Source: Pseudomonadota bacterium
GTDB lineage: Bacteria > Desulfobacterota > Desulfovibrionia > Desulfovibrionales > Desulfovibrionaceae
Direction: 5' to 3'
Length of the DNA: 64,000 nt
Assembly: GCA_023419375.1 (NCBI GenBank)
Contig: JAEZYD010000025.1
Coordinates: 62,001-126,000, forward strand
This document shows, piece after piece, positions 44,184 to 52,296 of the stretch (its first letter is position 1; the number at the start of each line of letters is the position of its first letter). The position numbers were made by a program, and so were the translations under genes. The notes beneath the pieces were generated by a model, which saw only the letters and a list, made by a program, of their open reading frames with translations, made no database searches and was not told the origin of the DNA.

Positions 44184-44627
44184 ATGGCTATTATCGACCG
44201 CAACTCCGTTTTTTTTGAAGGCCCCCTTACAGCCAACGCCACGGGCCAGGCTGTGCCCCTTACCGGCCTGAAGCTTCCCGGACGCATGGAACCCATGCCC
44301 CTGCGGCTTTCCATCACCGAGGCCTTTGCCCCGGCTGAAACGCAGAGCCTCACCATCTGCATGGAGGAGGCGGATCACGCCGACGGCCCCTGGGCTGCCG
44401 TTCCCGGCGCTTCGGTGACGGTGCCCAACCCGGTGGAAGCTCCCGGCCTCGGCCTTGGCGCGCGCCCCTATCTGCGTTTTTTGCCCCAGGGCGTGCGCAA
44501 GAGCTGGCTGCGTCTGACCTTCGCCGTCACGCCCGTTGACGGCAAAACCGTAAGCAAGGGACGCATCTTTGCCGCCCTCACGCGGGAGGAAGACCTGCCC
44601 TACGAGCCCGCAATCATGGCTGGCTAA
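44184..44627 (+). CDS. Bbp16-type capsid cement protein
   Basis: 147 residues after AAAGGAG. Beta-rich: IIDRNSVFFEGPLTANATG, SLTICMEEADHADGPW and LRFLPQGVRKSWLRLTFAV fit Bbp16, the trimeric knob that staples the BPP-1 capsid. It sits between two strong hairpins, so its level may be set apart from that of the capsid and tail genes. Confidence 0.82.
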   Translation: MAIIDRNSVFFEGPLTANATGQAVPLTGLKLPGRMEPMPLRLSITEAFAPAETQSLTICMEEADHADGPWAAVPGASVTVPNPVEAPGLGLGARPYLRFLPQGVRKSWLRLTFAVTPVDGKTVSKGRIFAALTREEDLPYEPAIMAG

Positions 44628-44648
44628 AACACACCCTGCCACCGTGCA

Positions 44649-44685
44649 GCCTCCGGCCCCCTGCGGGGCAGGCCGGAGGCTTTTT
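44649..44685 (+). terminator. Rho-independent terminator after the cement gene
   Basis: GCCTCCGGCC (44649-44658), 12-base loop, GGCCGGAGGC (44671-44680), then TTTTT. It lies only 25 bases before the next gene, so the tail genes must be read through it or have their own promoter. Confidence 0.9.
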
Positions 44686-44709
44686 CTCCTCTTCATCACA
44701 GGAACTGCC

Positions 44710-45300
44710 ATGACCATCAGCCAGATAAGCGTGTGGAACCGCGCGCTGGGCTTTCTGGGGACGCGCAGTGTCGCCTCCGAGCAGGAAAACACGCCGGAGG
44801 CCCTGCAATGCCGTCTGTATTGGGATTCCGCCCGGCGACAGGTGCTGCGCGATTTTCCCTGGAGCTTTGCCCAACGCAGAACATGGATGGCCCTTGTGCC
44901 GCTGCCCGAAGGTTACGCGCCGGAATTCCGCTTTGCCTACGCCCTGCCCGATGACTGCCTCAAAGTGCACGAGGTGCGCCACGAGGGCATTACGGCCCGC
45001 CCCTTCTGCCTTGCACAGAATGCGGCGGGCGATGGTTCGCTGCTGCTCACCGATGCGGCGCGCGCCCTTGCCCTGTACACGGAAGACGTGCGCAACAGCC
45101 GCCTTTTTGATGATCTCTTCGCCCACATGCTGGCCCGCAAGCTGGCGGCTCTCATAGCTGCCCCCCTGCTTAAGGGCAGCAGCCAGAAGGCCGCCGAGCT
45201 TGAACAGCTTTATGCGGCCAGTCTGCCCCCGGCCCGCAGCGCCGCCGCGTCCGAGCGCAGCGACCGCCCGGTGGAAGACCCCTGGCTTGCCGTGCGCTGA
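44710..45300 (+). CDS. Tail tubular protein A-like (T7 gp11-like gatekeeper)
   Basis: 196 residues. The pattern SVWNRALGFLGTRSVASEQENTPEA in outline, LYWDSARRQVLRDFPWSFAQ and LPDDCLKVHEVR is that of gp11-like connectors that bind under the portal. AGGAA precedes the start at 44710. It begins right after a terminator. No anomalies. Confidence 0.88.
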   Translation: MTISQISVWNRALGFLGTRSVASEQENTPEALQCRLYWDSARRQVLRDFPWSFAQRRTWMALVPLPEGYAPEFRFAYALPDDCLKVHEVRHEGITARPFCLAQNAAGDGSLLLTDAARALALYTEDVRNSRLFDDLFAHMLARKLAALIAAPLLKGSSQKAAELEQLYAASLPPARSAAASERSDRPVEDPWLAVR

Positions 45301-45340
45301 ACACGCCCGCAATCACAGCAAAACCCGCAAGGAGCGAGGC

Positions 45341-47005
45341 ATGACCCTGCCCTACAGCCCCAGCCGCGCCGTGTATGAAGGCAATGGCGCGGCAACATCC
45401 TTTCCCTTCGCTTTTAAGGTCTGGAGCACAGACCAGCTTAACATCAGCATCACATCGCCCAAGGGGGAAACTTCCCCTGCTCAGGGCTGGACTGCCAACA
45501 TCGGCGAGAGCGGCGGCACTGTCACCTATCTGCACGATGGAGCGCCACTGCCCGCAGGCTGGAGGCTTGCCATTGTGCGCAACATGCCCTTTGCGCAGGG
45601 CATAGACCTCATATCCGCATCGCGCTTTGATCCTCAGGTCATAGAAGACGGTCTGGATCAGGCCACAGCGGAACTCCAGCAACTGAACGAAAAACTCGCG
45701 CGCGCCGTCATCATGCCCGCCACCAGCGACAAATCGCCGGAAGAAGTGGTTGCTTCCGTCTATTCCAGCCGTGATGCAGCAGCCCAAAGCGCCACCGCCG
45801 CCGCGCATTCAGCTGCCGCCGCTGCGGCCAGCGCCGCAACTGCCGCGCAAACGGTAACTGAGACGGCAGAAGCAAGCGTGAGCGCCACCACTGCACAGGC
45901 TGATAGCGCAGCCGCAAGCGCCCAGGCAGCGCAAACCGCCGCCCACGCGGCGCAACAGGCCGTGCCGGACAATTTGCTCAGCCGATTGTCAGATGCTGAG
46001 GCAAAAAACACCCAGCAGGATGCGCGCCTGGACACTGCAGAGCTTGGCATCACGGCCATAGGCACAACCCTGATCGGCAGCGTCATAACCATGCTTTGCG
46101 CCGACAGCTACGTGCCCAACGGCGCTGTCCCGGCTAACGCTGCGGAATACACGCGTGAGCAGTTCAGGGAGTTTTACGACACGTATCTTGTGGGTGGCAG
46201 ACTGCTCACCTGCACCTATGCCGCCTTTGCCGCCCAGGTGGCCCTGACGGGCAACTGCGCAAAGTTCGCATTGGACACCACCGCCCAGAAGTTCAAGGTG
46301 CCGCTGTTGAAAAACGGCGATTCCATCACCCAGGCTGCAAGTGCCGCAGAGTTGGGCAAGAGTTATAAGGCTGGGCTGCCGAATGTGGCTGGAGAGTTGA
46401 CCTCGTGGGTTACAGCAACGGGAGCATATGCCCCAATACGCGCCAACGCCACGTTGTCCGCACCTTTTTATCGCACGGGTGCATGGTCGCCTGGCAGCAC
46501 AGCGGGGACTGATACGGCTGGCTATGGCTTGGGAATAAATTTGGGGCTGTCCAACCCCATCTACGGGAACTCCAACACGGTCACAACCGAGGGCATACGC
46601 CTGCGGCATTTTGTGGTTCTGGCATCCGCGCAGAACAATGCCAGCGTATTCGATTGGGCAAATTACATGGCGGGCCTTGCGGGTAAGCTCAATGCAGACA
46701 TGAGCAACAGACCAGCTTGGTCTCCATACCTTGTATCCACATGGACAAACGGAACAAGTTGGTACCGTAAGTATTCCGATGGTTTTATAGAACAGGGAGG
46801 CTATCTGGGCGTTAGGGCAGAAGGTAGCTTAACTGTGACTTTTCCCATTCCATTTGCAGGGGCATCGTATGTCCTGAATGTGTATGCGTTTTATTCCGAA
46901 ACGGATAGCGGACACCCCAAGATAGAGTGGAGAAATTCCTCTGGCTTCTGTTTTAGAAAAACCACTACATCCGTCGATACCAATTGGTACGCCGCTGGGT
47001 ACTAA
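45341..47005 (+). CDS. Tail fibre with gp53-like C-terminal tip
   Basis: 554 residues after AAGGAG. Residues 1-130 form a T7 gp17-like attachment domain (YEGNGAATSFPFAFKVW). An Ala/Ser-rich coiled coil (about 145-215) and a shaft with a C-terminal beta-rich tip (YSDGFIEQGGYLGV..., TSVDTNWYAAGY) follow, similar to receptor-binding tips of the gp53 type. The last ~300 bases are clearly poorer in G+C than the rest, as if the tip had been exchanged. The position between tail tubular A and B is unusual. Confidence 0.88.
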   Translation: MTLPYSPSRAVYEGNGAATSFPFAFKVWSTDQLNISITSPKGETSPAQGWTANIGESGGTVTYLHDGAPLPAGWRLAIVRNMPFAQGIDLISASRFDPQVIEDGLDQATAELQQLNEKLARAVIMPATSDKSPEEVVASVYSSRDAAAQSATAAAHSAAAAAASAATAAQTVTETAEASVSATTAQADSAAASAQAAQTAAHAAQQAVPDNLLSRLSDAEAKNTQQDARLDTAELGITAIGTTLIGSVITMLCADSYVPNGAVPANAAEYTREQFREFYDTYLVGGRLLTCTYAAFAAQVALTGNCAKFALDTTAQKFKVPLLKNGDSITQAASAAELGKSYKAGLPNVAGELTSWVTATGAYAPIRANATLSAPFYRTGAWSPGSTAGTDTAGYGLGINLGLSNPIYGNSNTVTTEGIRLRHFVVLASAQNNASVFDWANYMAGLAGKLNADMSNRPAWSPYLVSTWTNGTSWYRKYSDGFIEQGGYLGVRAEGSLTVTFPIPFAGASYVLNVYAFYSETDSGHPKIEWRNSSGFCFRKTTTSVDTNWYAAGY

Positions 47006-47014
47006 GGAGCCACC

Positions 47015-47380
47015 ATGTACGCAATCGGACAAAAATTTGAAGGGGTATACCCGCCGGAAGCCGCACAGTGGTGCAACGATAATTGCGCCATGATGGTGCC
47101 GATAGATGGCGGCTTTGCAATACAGCCTGCCCCTGCCCCCACGGCAGAACAGCAGTATACAATCCTGCGCGCAGCGCGCGACCTGCGGCTTGCAGCTACA
47201 GACAAGTATCTGCTGGGCGACTATCCCATCAGCGAGGGCGATCTGGAGCTGATCAAGACCTATCGGGGCACCCTGCGCGCCCTGCCAGAACAGCCCGGCG
47301 CGCCCTGGGATGGTGGCGGGGATGAAACGCCCTGGCCCAATGCCCCTGACATTTTGCAGATGGAACGGTCATGCGCATAG
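47015..47380 (+). CDS. Tail fibre assembly chaperone-like protein
   Basis: 121 residues after AAGGAG, 9 bases from the fibre. The C-terminal half, AARDLRLAATDKYLLGDYPIS, then YRGTLRALPEQPGAPWDG, matches tail assembly chaperones (PF16778-type) that sit next to fibre genes and help them trimerise. Its end overlaps the next gene by 10 bases. Confidence 0.82.
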   Translation: MYAIGQKFEGVYPPEAAQWCNDNCAMMVPIDGGFAIQPAPAPTAEQQYTILRAARDLRLAATDKYLLGDYPISEGDLELIKTYRGTLRALPEQPGAPWDGGGDETPWPNAPDILQMERSCA

Positions 47381-49413
47381 CCCTGCAAAACTTTACCGGC
47401 GGCGAAATATCGCCCACGCTCTCGGCCCGGTACGATCTCTCCCGTTACCGCAACTGCGTTGCCTGCATGGAGAACATGCTCCCCGGCCTGCACGGCGATG
47501 TGGCCCGGCGGCCCGGCACCCGCTTTCTGGCTGAGCTGGGGGCATATTCCGTGTTGCTTCCCTTCACCTTCAGCGCGCATCCGAGCCAGAATTTTCTTCT
47601 TGTTTTTGGCGAAAAAACCCTGCGAATTGCGACGGTTGCCGGATTCTCCACGGCACCAGTCATGGCAACCCCCTATGCGGCGGAAGACCTGCTTTCGCTC
47701 TGCCACGCGCAGGTGGGCGATGTGGTGTATCTGGCCCATCAGAAATATCCGCTGCACAAAATAGTGCGGCGCGATGCACCGGGTGGAAACTATGCCTGGA
47801 GCCTGGAACAGGTGAAACTGAACACATCCCTGCCCGCCCCTGCCGCACCCACGCTGGCCTTTGCCGGCAGCGGCGGTTCCTACACCCTGCGTTACAAGGT
47901 GGCGGCGGTGGATGCCAACGGCAGGCAGTCCCTCGCCTCGTCTGCCGGAGAGTGCCGCGGGGCGCGGCACCCCTCCGATTGGGTGGTGGGCAACAGCACA
48001 ACCATAAGCTGGCCTGCCGTTCTGGGCGCTGCAGAGTATAATGTTTACCGCGAAGAAGCGGGCTACTTTGGTTTTATCGGCGTAGCCTCCGGCACCAGCT
48101 TCAGCGACCAGAACTACAAGGCCGACACAACAGACACGCCCCGCGAAGACTGGAATCCTTTTACTGACGGCAACAATCCCGGCGTGGTGGCCTTTCACCA
48201 GCAGCGCATGGTGCTTGCCGCCACCCCCGATACGCCACAGGCATTTTACATGTCGCGCACGGGAGATTTTGAATCCTTCCGCAAGTCGCGCCCCCTGCAG
48301 GATGACGATCCGGTGGAATACCTCATCGCCTCCGGCTCCATAGACTCCGTAACCTGGGTTGCCAGCTTCGGCGATCTTCTGGTGGGTACCTCCGGCAGCG
48401 AATACAAGGCCAGCGGCGGCGATGGGTCGGCCATCACGCCCCAGAAGGTCAGCATCACCGCCCAGTCGTACTGGGGCAGCGCCGGGCTTGCGCCCATCAT
48501 CATCGGCAACTCGGTGCTGCATGTGCAGCGCCACGGCTCGCGAGTGCGCGATCTTTTCTATTCGCTGGAAAAAGACGGCTATTCGGGCAATGACTTATCC
48601 ATTCTTGCGCCGCATCTGTTTGAGGGACACACCATCAAGCAGTGGGCCTATCAGCAGACGCCCGGTTCAACAATCTGGTGCGTGCGCGATGATGGCCTGC
48701 TGCTGGCTTTTACCTACATGAAGGAGCACGACATCTGGGGCTGGTCGCGCCATGTGACCGACGGCGAAGTCATTTCTGCGGCAACCGTGGCTGATCAGGG
48801 CGGGGACGCGCTGGCCCTTGTGCTGCGCCGCACCATTGCGGGCCGGACGCGCTATTTCCTCGAGCGGCTGGCCCCTGTCTGGAGCGACAGCCAGCCTATT
48901 GCCGAAGCCTGTTTTGTGGATTGCGGCCTTGCCATCCGCACGGATACGCCAGCTTCAACCGTGGAAGGCCTGGATCATCTGGAAGGCTGTGCACTTTCCG
49001 TACTGGCGGACGGCAGCCCTGTGGAGGGCTGCGTGGTGCGTGACGGGCGCATAGAGCTGCCCTACGCGGCATCCGTGGTGCAGGCAGGCCTGCCGTATGC
49101 ATCCGTGCTCTCCCCTCTGCCTGTTGAGGGAGACTTCAATTCCGGCACAACACTGGCGCAGGGGCGGGCCTACGGTTCCTGCTCTCTACGCCTGTACCGC
49201 AGCGTAGGCGGGCAATACGGCCCCAGCCGCAACGAACTGTACGACCTGCCTTTCATGCCGGAACACTGGGGCGAGGCCGTGCAACCCTTCTCTGGCGACA
49301 TCACCTGCGCTCCCAGCGGCGGTTGGGACAATCAGACGAGCATCTGGCTGGTGCAGCAACGGCCCCTGCCCTTTCGCGTGCTTGCGCTCACGCTGGATAT
49401 CACCTTTGCATAA
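47371..49413 (+). CDS. Tail tubular protein B-like (T7 gp12-like nozzle)
   Basis: 680 residues. The opening LQNFTGGEISPTLSARYDLSRY in outline, the central fibronectin-like segment (about 150-235), and WNPFTDGNNPGVVAFHQQRMVLA are typical of the nozzle of short-tailed phages. TASFGDLLVG-type motifs (here WVASFGDLLVGTSGSEYK) follow. The full length is present. It forms the hexameric nozzle below gp11. Confidence 0.9.
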   Translation: MRIALQNFTGGEISPTLSARYDLSRYRNCVACMENMLPGLHGDVARRPGTRFLAELGAYSVLLPFTFSAHPSQNFLLVFGEKTLRIATVAGFSTAPVMATPYAAEDLLSLCHAQVGDVVYLAHQKYPLHKIVRRDAPGGNYAWSLEQVKLNTSLPAPAAPTLAFAGSGGSYTLRYKVAAVDANGRQSLASSAGECRGARHPSDWVVGNSTTISWPAVLGAAEYNVYREEAGYFGFIGVASGTSFSDQNYKADTTDTPREDWNPFTDGNNPGVVAFHQQRMVLAATPDTPQAFYMSRTGDFESFRKSRPLQDDDPVEYLIASGSIDSVTWVASFGDLLVGTSGSEYKASGGDGSAITPQKVSITAQSYWGSAGLAPIIIGNSVLHVQRHGSRVRDLFYSLEKDGYSGNDLSILAPHLFEGHTIKQWAYQQTPGSTIWCVRDDGLLLAFTYMKEHDIWGWSRHVTDGEVISAATVADQGGDALALVLRRTIAGRTRYFLERLAPVWSDSQPIAEACFVDCGLAIRTDTPASTVEGLDHLEGCALSVLADGSPVEGCVVRDGRIELPYAASVVQAGLPYASVLSPLPVEGDFNSGTTLAQGRAYGSCSLRLYRSVGGQYGPSRNELYDLPFMPEHWGEAVQPFSGDITCAPSGGWDNQTSIWLVQQRPLPFRVLALTLDITFA

Positions 49414-49447
49414 GGACTTGAACAATGAGCACGCAGAAGGAGCAGCC

Positions 49448-50008
49448 ATGCTGACCATCACCACAGAACCGTTTTCGCATCTGGCAGAGGAAGCCGGACA
49501 ACTGGCCGCAGCCCACTGGGACGAGGTGGAAGCCCCCATTTACGGCGTGCAGCACTACGCCCTTGATCACGAGCGCTACGCCAGCCTTGAGCGTCTGGGC
49601 ATGCTGCACATCAGCGCCGCGCGCGGGATTGCAGAAGACGAACCGTGTGGCGTGGCCCATGCCGCAGGCGTGAATGCTGCAGCAAGCCCAACCGCACCAC
49701 TGGCAGGCTATGCCGCCTTTACATTGGTAGACTGCCCCCACCGCCCCCAAACCCGGCTGGCTGCACTGGACGGCCTGTATCTCGCCCCGTGGGCGCGTGG
49801 CGGCCTGTTTGCCCTGCGCCTGCTGCGCCATGCGGAATCAGCCCTGGCGGGACGCGGCGTGAGCCTTGTGCAGTACAGCTCGCCAGCGTCCCGCCCCTGC
49901 CATGCGCTCTACCGCCGCCTTGGGGCGCAGCCTACGGAAACCATCTGGCATAAAACCCTGCCGCCAGCGCCAGCCAGGGACGCAGAAACCATCCAGGAGG
50001 ACAGCTAA
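49448..50008 (+). CDS. GNAT-family protein of the virion module
   Basis: 186 residues; start at 49448 after AAGGAG. Central GYAAFTLVDCPHRPQTRLAALDGLYLAPWARGG (outline) gives the acetyl-CoA-binding strand-turn. SLVQYSSPASRPCHALYRRLGA is the usual C-terminal half. It may modify a virion protein or act as a structural relic. Similar genes occur beside nozzle genes of related podoviruses. Its stop overlaps the next ATG (TAATG). Confidence 0.8.
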   Translation: MLTITTEPFSHLAEEAGQLAAAHWDEVEAPIYGVQHYALDHERYASLERLGMLHISAARGIAEDEPCGVAHAAGVNAAASPTAPLAGYAAFTLVDCPHRPQTRLAALDGLYLAPWARGGLFALRLLRHAESALAGRGVSLVQYSSPASRPCHALYRRLGAQPTETIWHKTLPPAPARDAETIQEDS

Positions 50009-50583
50009 TGGCCATTGCAACCAGCACCGCCGCCATGATCAGCGCCGCCGTGGCCCTCGCCGGGGCCGCAGCCGGAACCGTGAGCGCCGTGCAGCAGGCA
50101 GAAAACCGCCGCCAGCAGACGGAATACCAGTCCGACCTTGCGGCCCGCAACGCCCAGCAGGCGGAACTGAGCGCACAGGCGGCAGACGAGGCCGCCCGGC
50201 AGGAACGCCGCGCAGGTTACGAAGCCGCGCAGGCCAAAAGGCAGGAGGCGGCCCGCATCATCGGCGCGCAACGCGCGCAGGCCGGAGCCTCGGGAGCACA
50301 AACAGATGCAGGCTCCACGCTGGATAAAACGCTTGATACCGCAGAAAAAGGCGAGCTGGACGCCCTCTCTGCCGAGCAGCAGGGGCAAAGCAGGGCCCAT
50401 TCGCAGGACATGCGGGCCTGGAGCCTGCGCAATCAGGCGGCGGAGTCTGCATCCAACGCCGACTTTGCTGGCTCCCGCGCCGAAACGGATTACCTTGGCC
50501 TGAGCAGCACCCTGCTCAACGGAGCCTCCCGCGTGGGCCGCAACTTTTACACCATCGGTTCGCGCGGCCCGCTGCTGCCATAG
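50008..50583 (+). CDS. Internal virion/ejection protein (T7 gp14-like)
   Basis: 191 residues. An N-terminal hydrophobic glycine/alanine segment (8-28, MISAAVALAGAAAGTVSAV) precedes a long Gln/Ala/Arg-rich helix (30-150) and a conserved-looking end GASRVGRNFYTIGS. This is the plan of gp14-like proteins that form the outer-membrane channel on injection. The large partners gp15 and gp16 that follow it in T7-like phages are absent. Confidence 0.75.
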   Translation: MAIATSTAAMISAAVALAGAAAGTVSAVQQAENRRQQTEYQSDLAARNAQQAELSAQAADEAARQERRAGYEAAQAKRQEAARIIGAQRAQAGASGAQTDAGSTLDKTLDTAEKGELDALSAEQQGQSRAHSQDMRAWSLRNQAAESASNADFAGSRAETDYLGLSSTLLNGASRVGRNFYTIGSRGPLLP

Positions 50584-50610
50584 GCCGCCTTGTCATTGCC
50601 ATGCCTGTAA

Positions 50611-50648
50611 GCCCCCTGCCGTCCCATTTCGGGCGGCAGGGGGCTTTT
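50611..50648 (+). terminator. Terminator at the end of the particle cluster
   Basis: GCCCCCTGCCG (50611-50621) pairs with CGGCAGGGGGC (50634-50644) around a 12-base loop, followed by TTTTGTTG. It marks the right end of the virion operon. Confidence 0.9.
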
Positions 50649-50805
50649 GTTGCTATTTATGGAAAGCCCCGCGTAATGCCAGACAAAAACACGGCATTTA
50701 CCCATTGACGATGCGCGGCCCAGCATTACTTTTTATGGGCAGGCGTTGCGAACAGGTGTATTCTGGACGCACGTCAAGGAAACGACCCGACGGGGAGCAC
50801 GCATC

Positions 50806-51780
50806 ATGGCAGTATCGTACAAGGATTATTACAAACTTCTGGGAGTAGAGCGCGCAGCGAAAGCCGAGGATGTCTCCAAGGCTTATAAAAAGCTGGCCCG
50901 TAAATACCACCCTGACCTCAATCCCGGCGACAAGCAGGCAGAGGAGAAGTTTAAGGAAATCAACGAAGCCTATGAAGTGCTCAAAGACCCGGAAAAGCGC
51001 AAGCTGTACGACCAGCTTGGCCCCAACTGGCAGCACGGCCAGCAGTTTCAGGGCGAACCGGGCTTTGAGAATGTGCATTTCACGTTCAACGGCAAAAATT
51101 TTGACGGTTCGGGCTTTTCAGACTTTTTTGAAACCCTGTTTGGCGGTGGTGGTCAGTATGGCGGCCCCTTTGGCGGCCAGATGGGCGGACAGGCTGGCGG
51201 CCGTGGAGCCAATTTTGGCCCGGATCCCTTCGGCGGATTTTCGTCCCGGCAACGCCGTGGCCGCGATGTGGAGGCCGAGCTTGCCCTGAGCCTTGAAGAA
51301 GTGCTGCGCGGCGGCCCGCGCTCCGTGTCCATCAACATGCCCGCTGGTTCAAAGACCCTTGAGGTCAATGTGCCCGCTGGCATCCGCGAGGGAGCAAAAC
51401 TGCGCCTCGCCGGGCAGGGCGACCCTGCGCCGGGCGGCACGCCGGGCGACCTCTTTTTGCGGGTGCGCTATCTGCCTCACCATGTTTTCAAGGTGGACGG
51501 CGACAACCTGCAATGCGATCTGGCCCTGGCCCCGTGGGAAGCCGCCCTTGGCGCGCGGGTTGAAGTGCCCACCCTTGAAGGCAGCGTGGAAATGCAGATT
51601 CCCGCAGGCTCCAGCTCCGGGCGCAAGTTCCGCCTTCGCGGCAAGGGCCTGGGCGCTGGCGACAAGCGGGGCGACCTGCTGGCAAAGATCATGATCCGGG
51701 TTCCCGCCCAGATCACGGACGAAGAACGCGATCTGTGGAGCAAGCTGGCCGAGATATCAACATTCAAGGCCCGCTCGTAG
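50806..51780 (+). CDS. cbpA: DnaJ-family co-chaperone CbpA
   Basis: 324 residues from ATG 50806 after GGAG. The J domain (about 5-70) has HPD in KYHPDLNPGD. A Gly/Phe-rich linker (about 90-150) and two C-terminal substrate domains follow. No zinc-finger repeats, so it is CbpA rather than DnaJ. It stimulates DnaK ATP hydrolysis. The modulator CbpM and ClpB follow on the same strand. Confidence 0.94.
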   Translation: MAVSYKDYYKLLGVERAAKAEDVSKAYKKLARKYHPDLNPGDKQAEEKFKEINEAYEVLKDPEKRKLYDQLGPNWQHGQQFQGEPGFENVHFTFNGKNFDGSGFSDFFETLFGGGGQYGGPFGGQMGGQAGGRGANFGPDPFGGFSSRQRRGRDVEAELALSLEEVLRGGPRSVSINMPAGSKTLEVNVPAGIREGAKLRLAGQGDPAPGGTPGDLFLRVRYLPHHVFKVDGDNLQCDLALAPWEAALGARVEVPTLEGSVEMQIPAGSSSGRKFRLRGKGLGAGDKRGDLLAKIMIRVPAQITDEERDLWSKLAEISTFKARS

Positions 51781-51897
51781 GGAACAATCAGGCAGCCGCC
51801 AGCGAACACCCCCGGCGGCTGCACACTGGGTTTGCATGCATGTTCCAGCGGCGCCGCCGCAGGCGGCAACCGATACGGTTACTGGTGGAGGACACAA

Positions 51898-52215
51898 ATG
51901 AGCATGACCCCGAAAAAACCTTCACTGCCCGTGCCTTCAACGGTCATGGTCTGGCAGGAATTCATTGAAGCCACAGGCATTGCGCCGGAGCGGCTTCAGG
52001 AACTGATGGGCCTTGGCTGGATTGAAGCCCGCACCAGCGCGGCGCAGGATTTCCTTTTTCGCGATGTAGACATCTACCGTGTACGCAAGCTTGAGCGCAT
52101 CTGCTGCGACTTTGAGCTGCCCGTACTCGGCGGCACTATCATTGTGGATCTTCTGGAGCGCATAGATTCTCTGGAACGCAGGGTGCAACGCTTACAGCAT
52201 TTTGAAGACGAATAG
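51898..52215 (+). CDS. cbpM: CbpM-like modulator of CbpA
   Basis: 105 residues; GGAGG before the ATG at 51898. MerR-like core: FIEATGIAPERLQELMGLGWIEA, FLFRDVDIYRVRKLERICCDFEL (outline), and a C-terminal coiled coil LLERIDSLERRVQRLQ. CbpM binds the J domain of CbpA and blocks its contact with DnaK. The pairing with cbpA supports this. Confidence 0.88.
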   Translation: MSMTPKKPSLPVPSTVMVWQEFIEATGIAPERLQELMGLGWIEARTSAAQDFLFRDVDIYRVRKLERICCDFELPVLGGTIIVDLLERIDSLERRVQRLQHFEDE

Positions 52216-52296
52216 CCGGTTTGAGAGCATGCAGCCTCCCGGCCAAAAATAACAAAATTTTGCCCGCCGCAACGCGGGCGCGTGTGGAGGAAGCTT

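Larger units (their letters stand above)
34099..50583. mobile_element. Podovirus-type particle cluster, candidate gene transfer agent or domesticated prophage
   Basis: About 16.5 kb holding regulators, lysis, packaging, head and short-tail genes of the BPP-1/T7-like type, listed singly below. No integrase, excisionase, replication, primase or recombination gene, and no flanking direct repeats were seen. It lies between the Lar-like gene and cbpA. The virion genes look intact, without stops or frameshifts. The best reading is a retained, chromosomally fixed particle cluster. A gene transfer agent, such as the short-tailed Dd1 described in D. desulfuricans, fits the content and size. A partial prophage remains possible. 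Confidence 0.7.

Noticed and set aside
45341..47005. A diversity-generating retroelement acting on the tail fibre, as in phage BPP-1
   Set aside because: The virion genes resemble BPP-1, but no reverse transcriptase gene and no template repeat of the fibre 3' end were seen in the window.
34099..50583. A complete temperate prophage with attachment sites
   Set aside because: No tRNA or direct repeat at the borders and no integrase inside; kept instead as a domesticated particle cluster.
50690..50805. CIRCE or sigma-32 heat-shock promoter before cbpA-cbpM-clpB
   Set aside because: No TTAGCACTC inverted repeat and no CTTGAA/CCCCAT pair at proper spacing.
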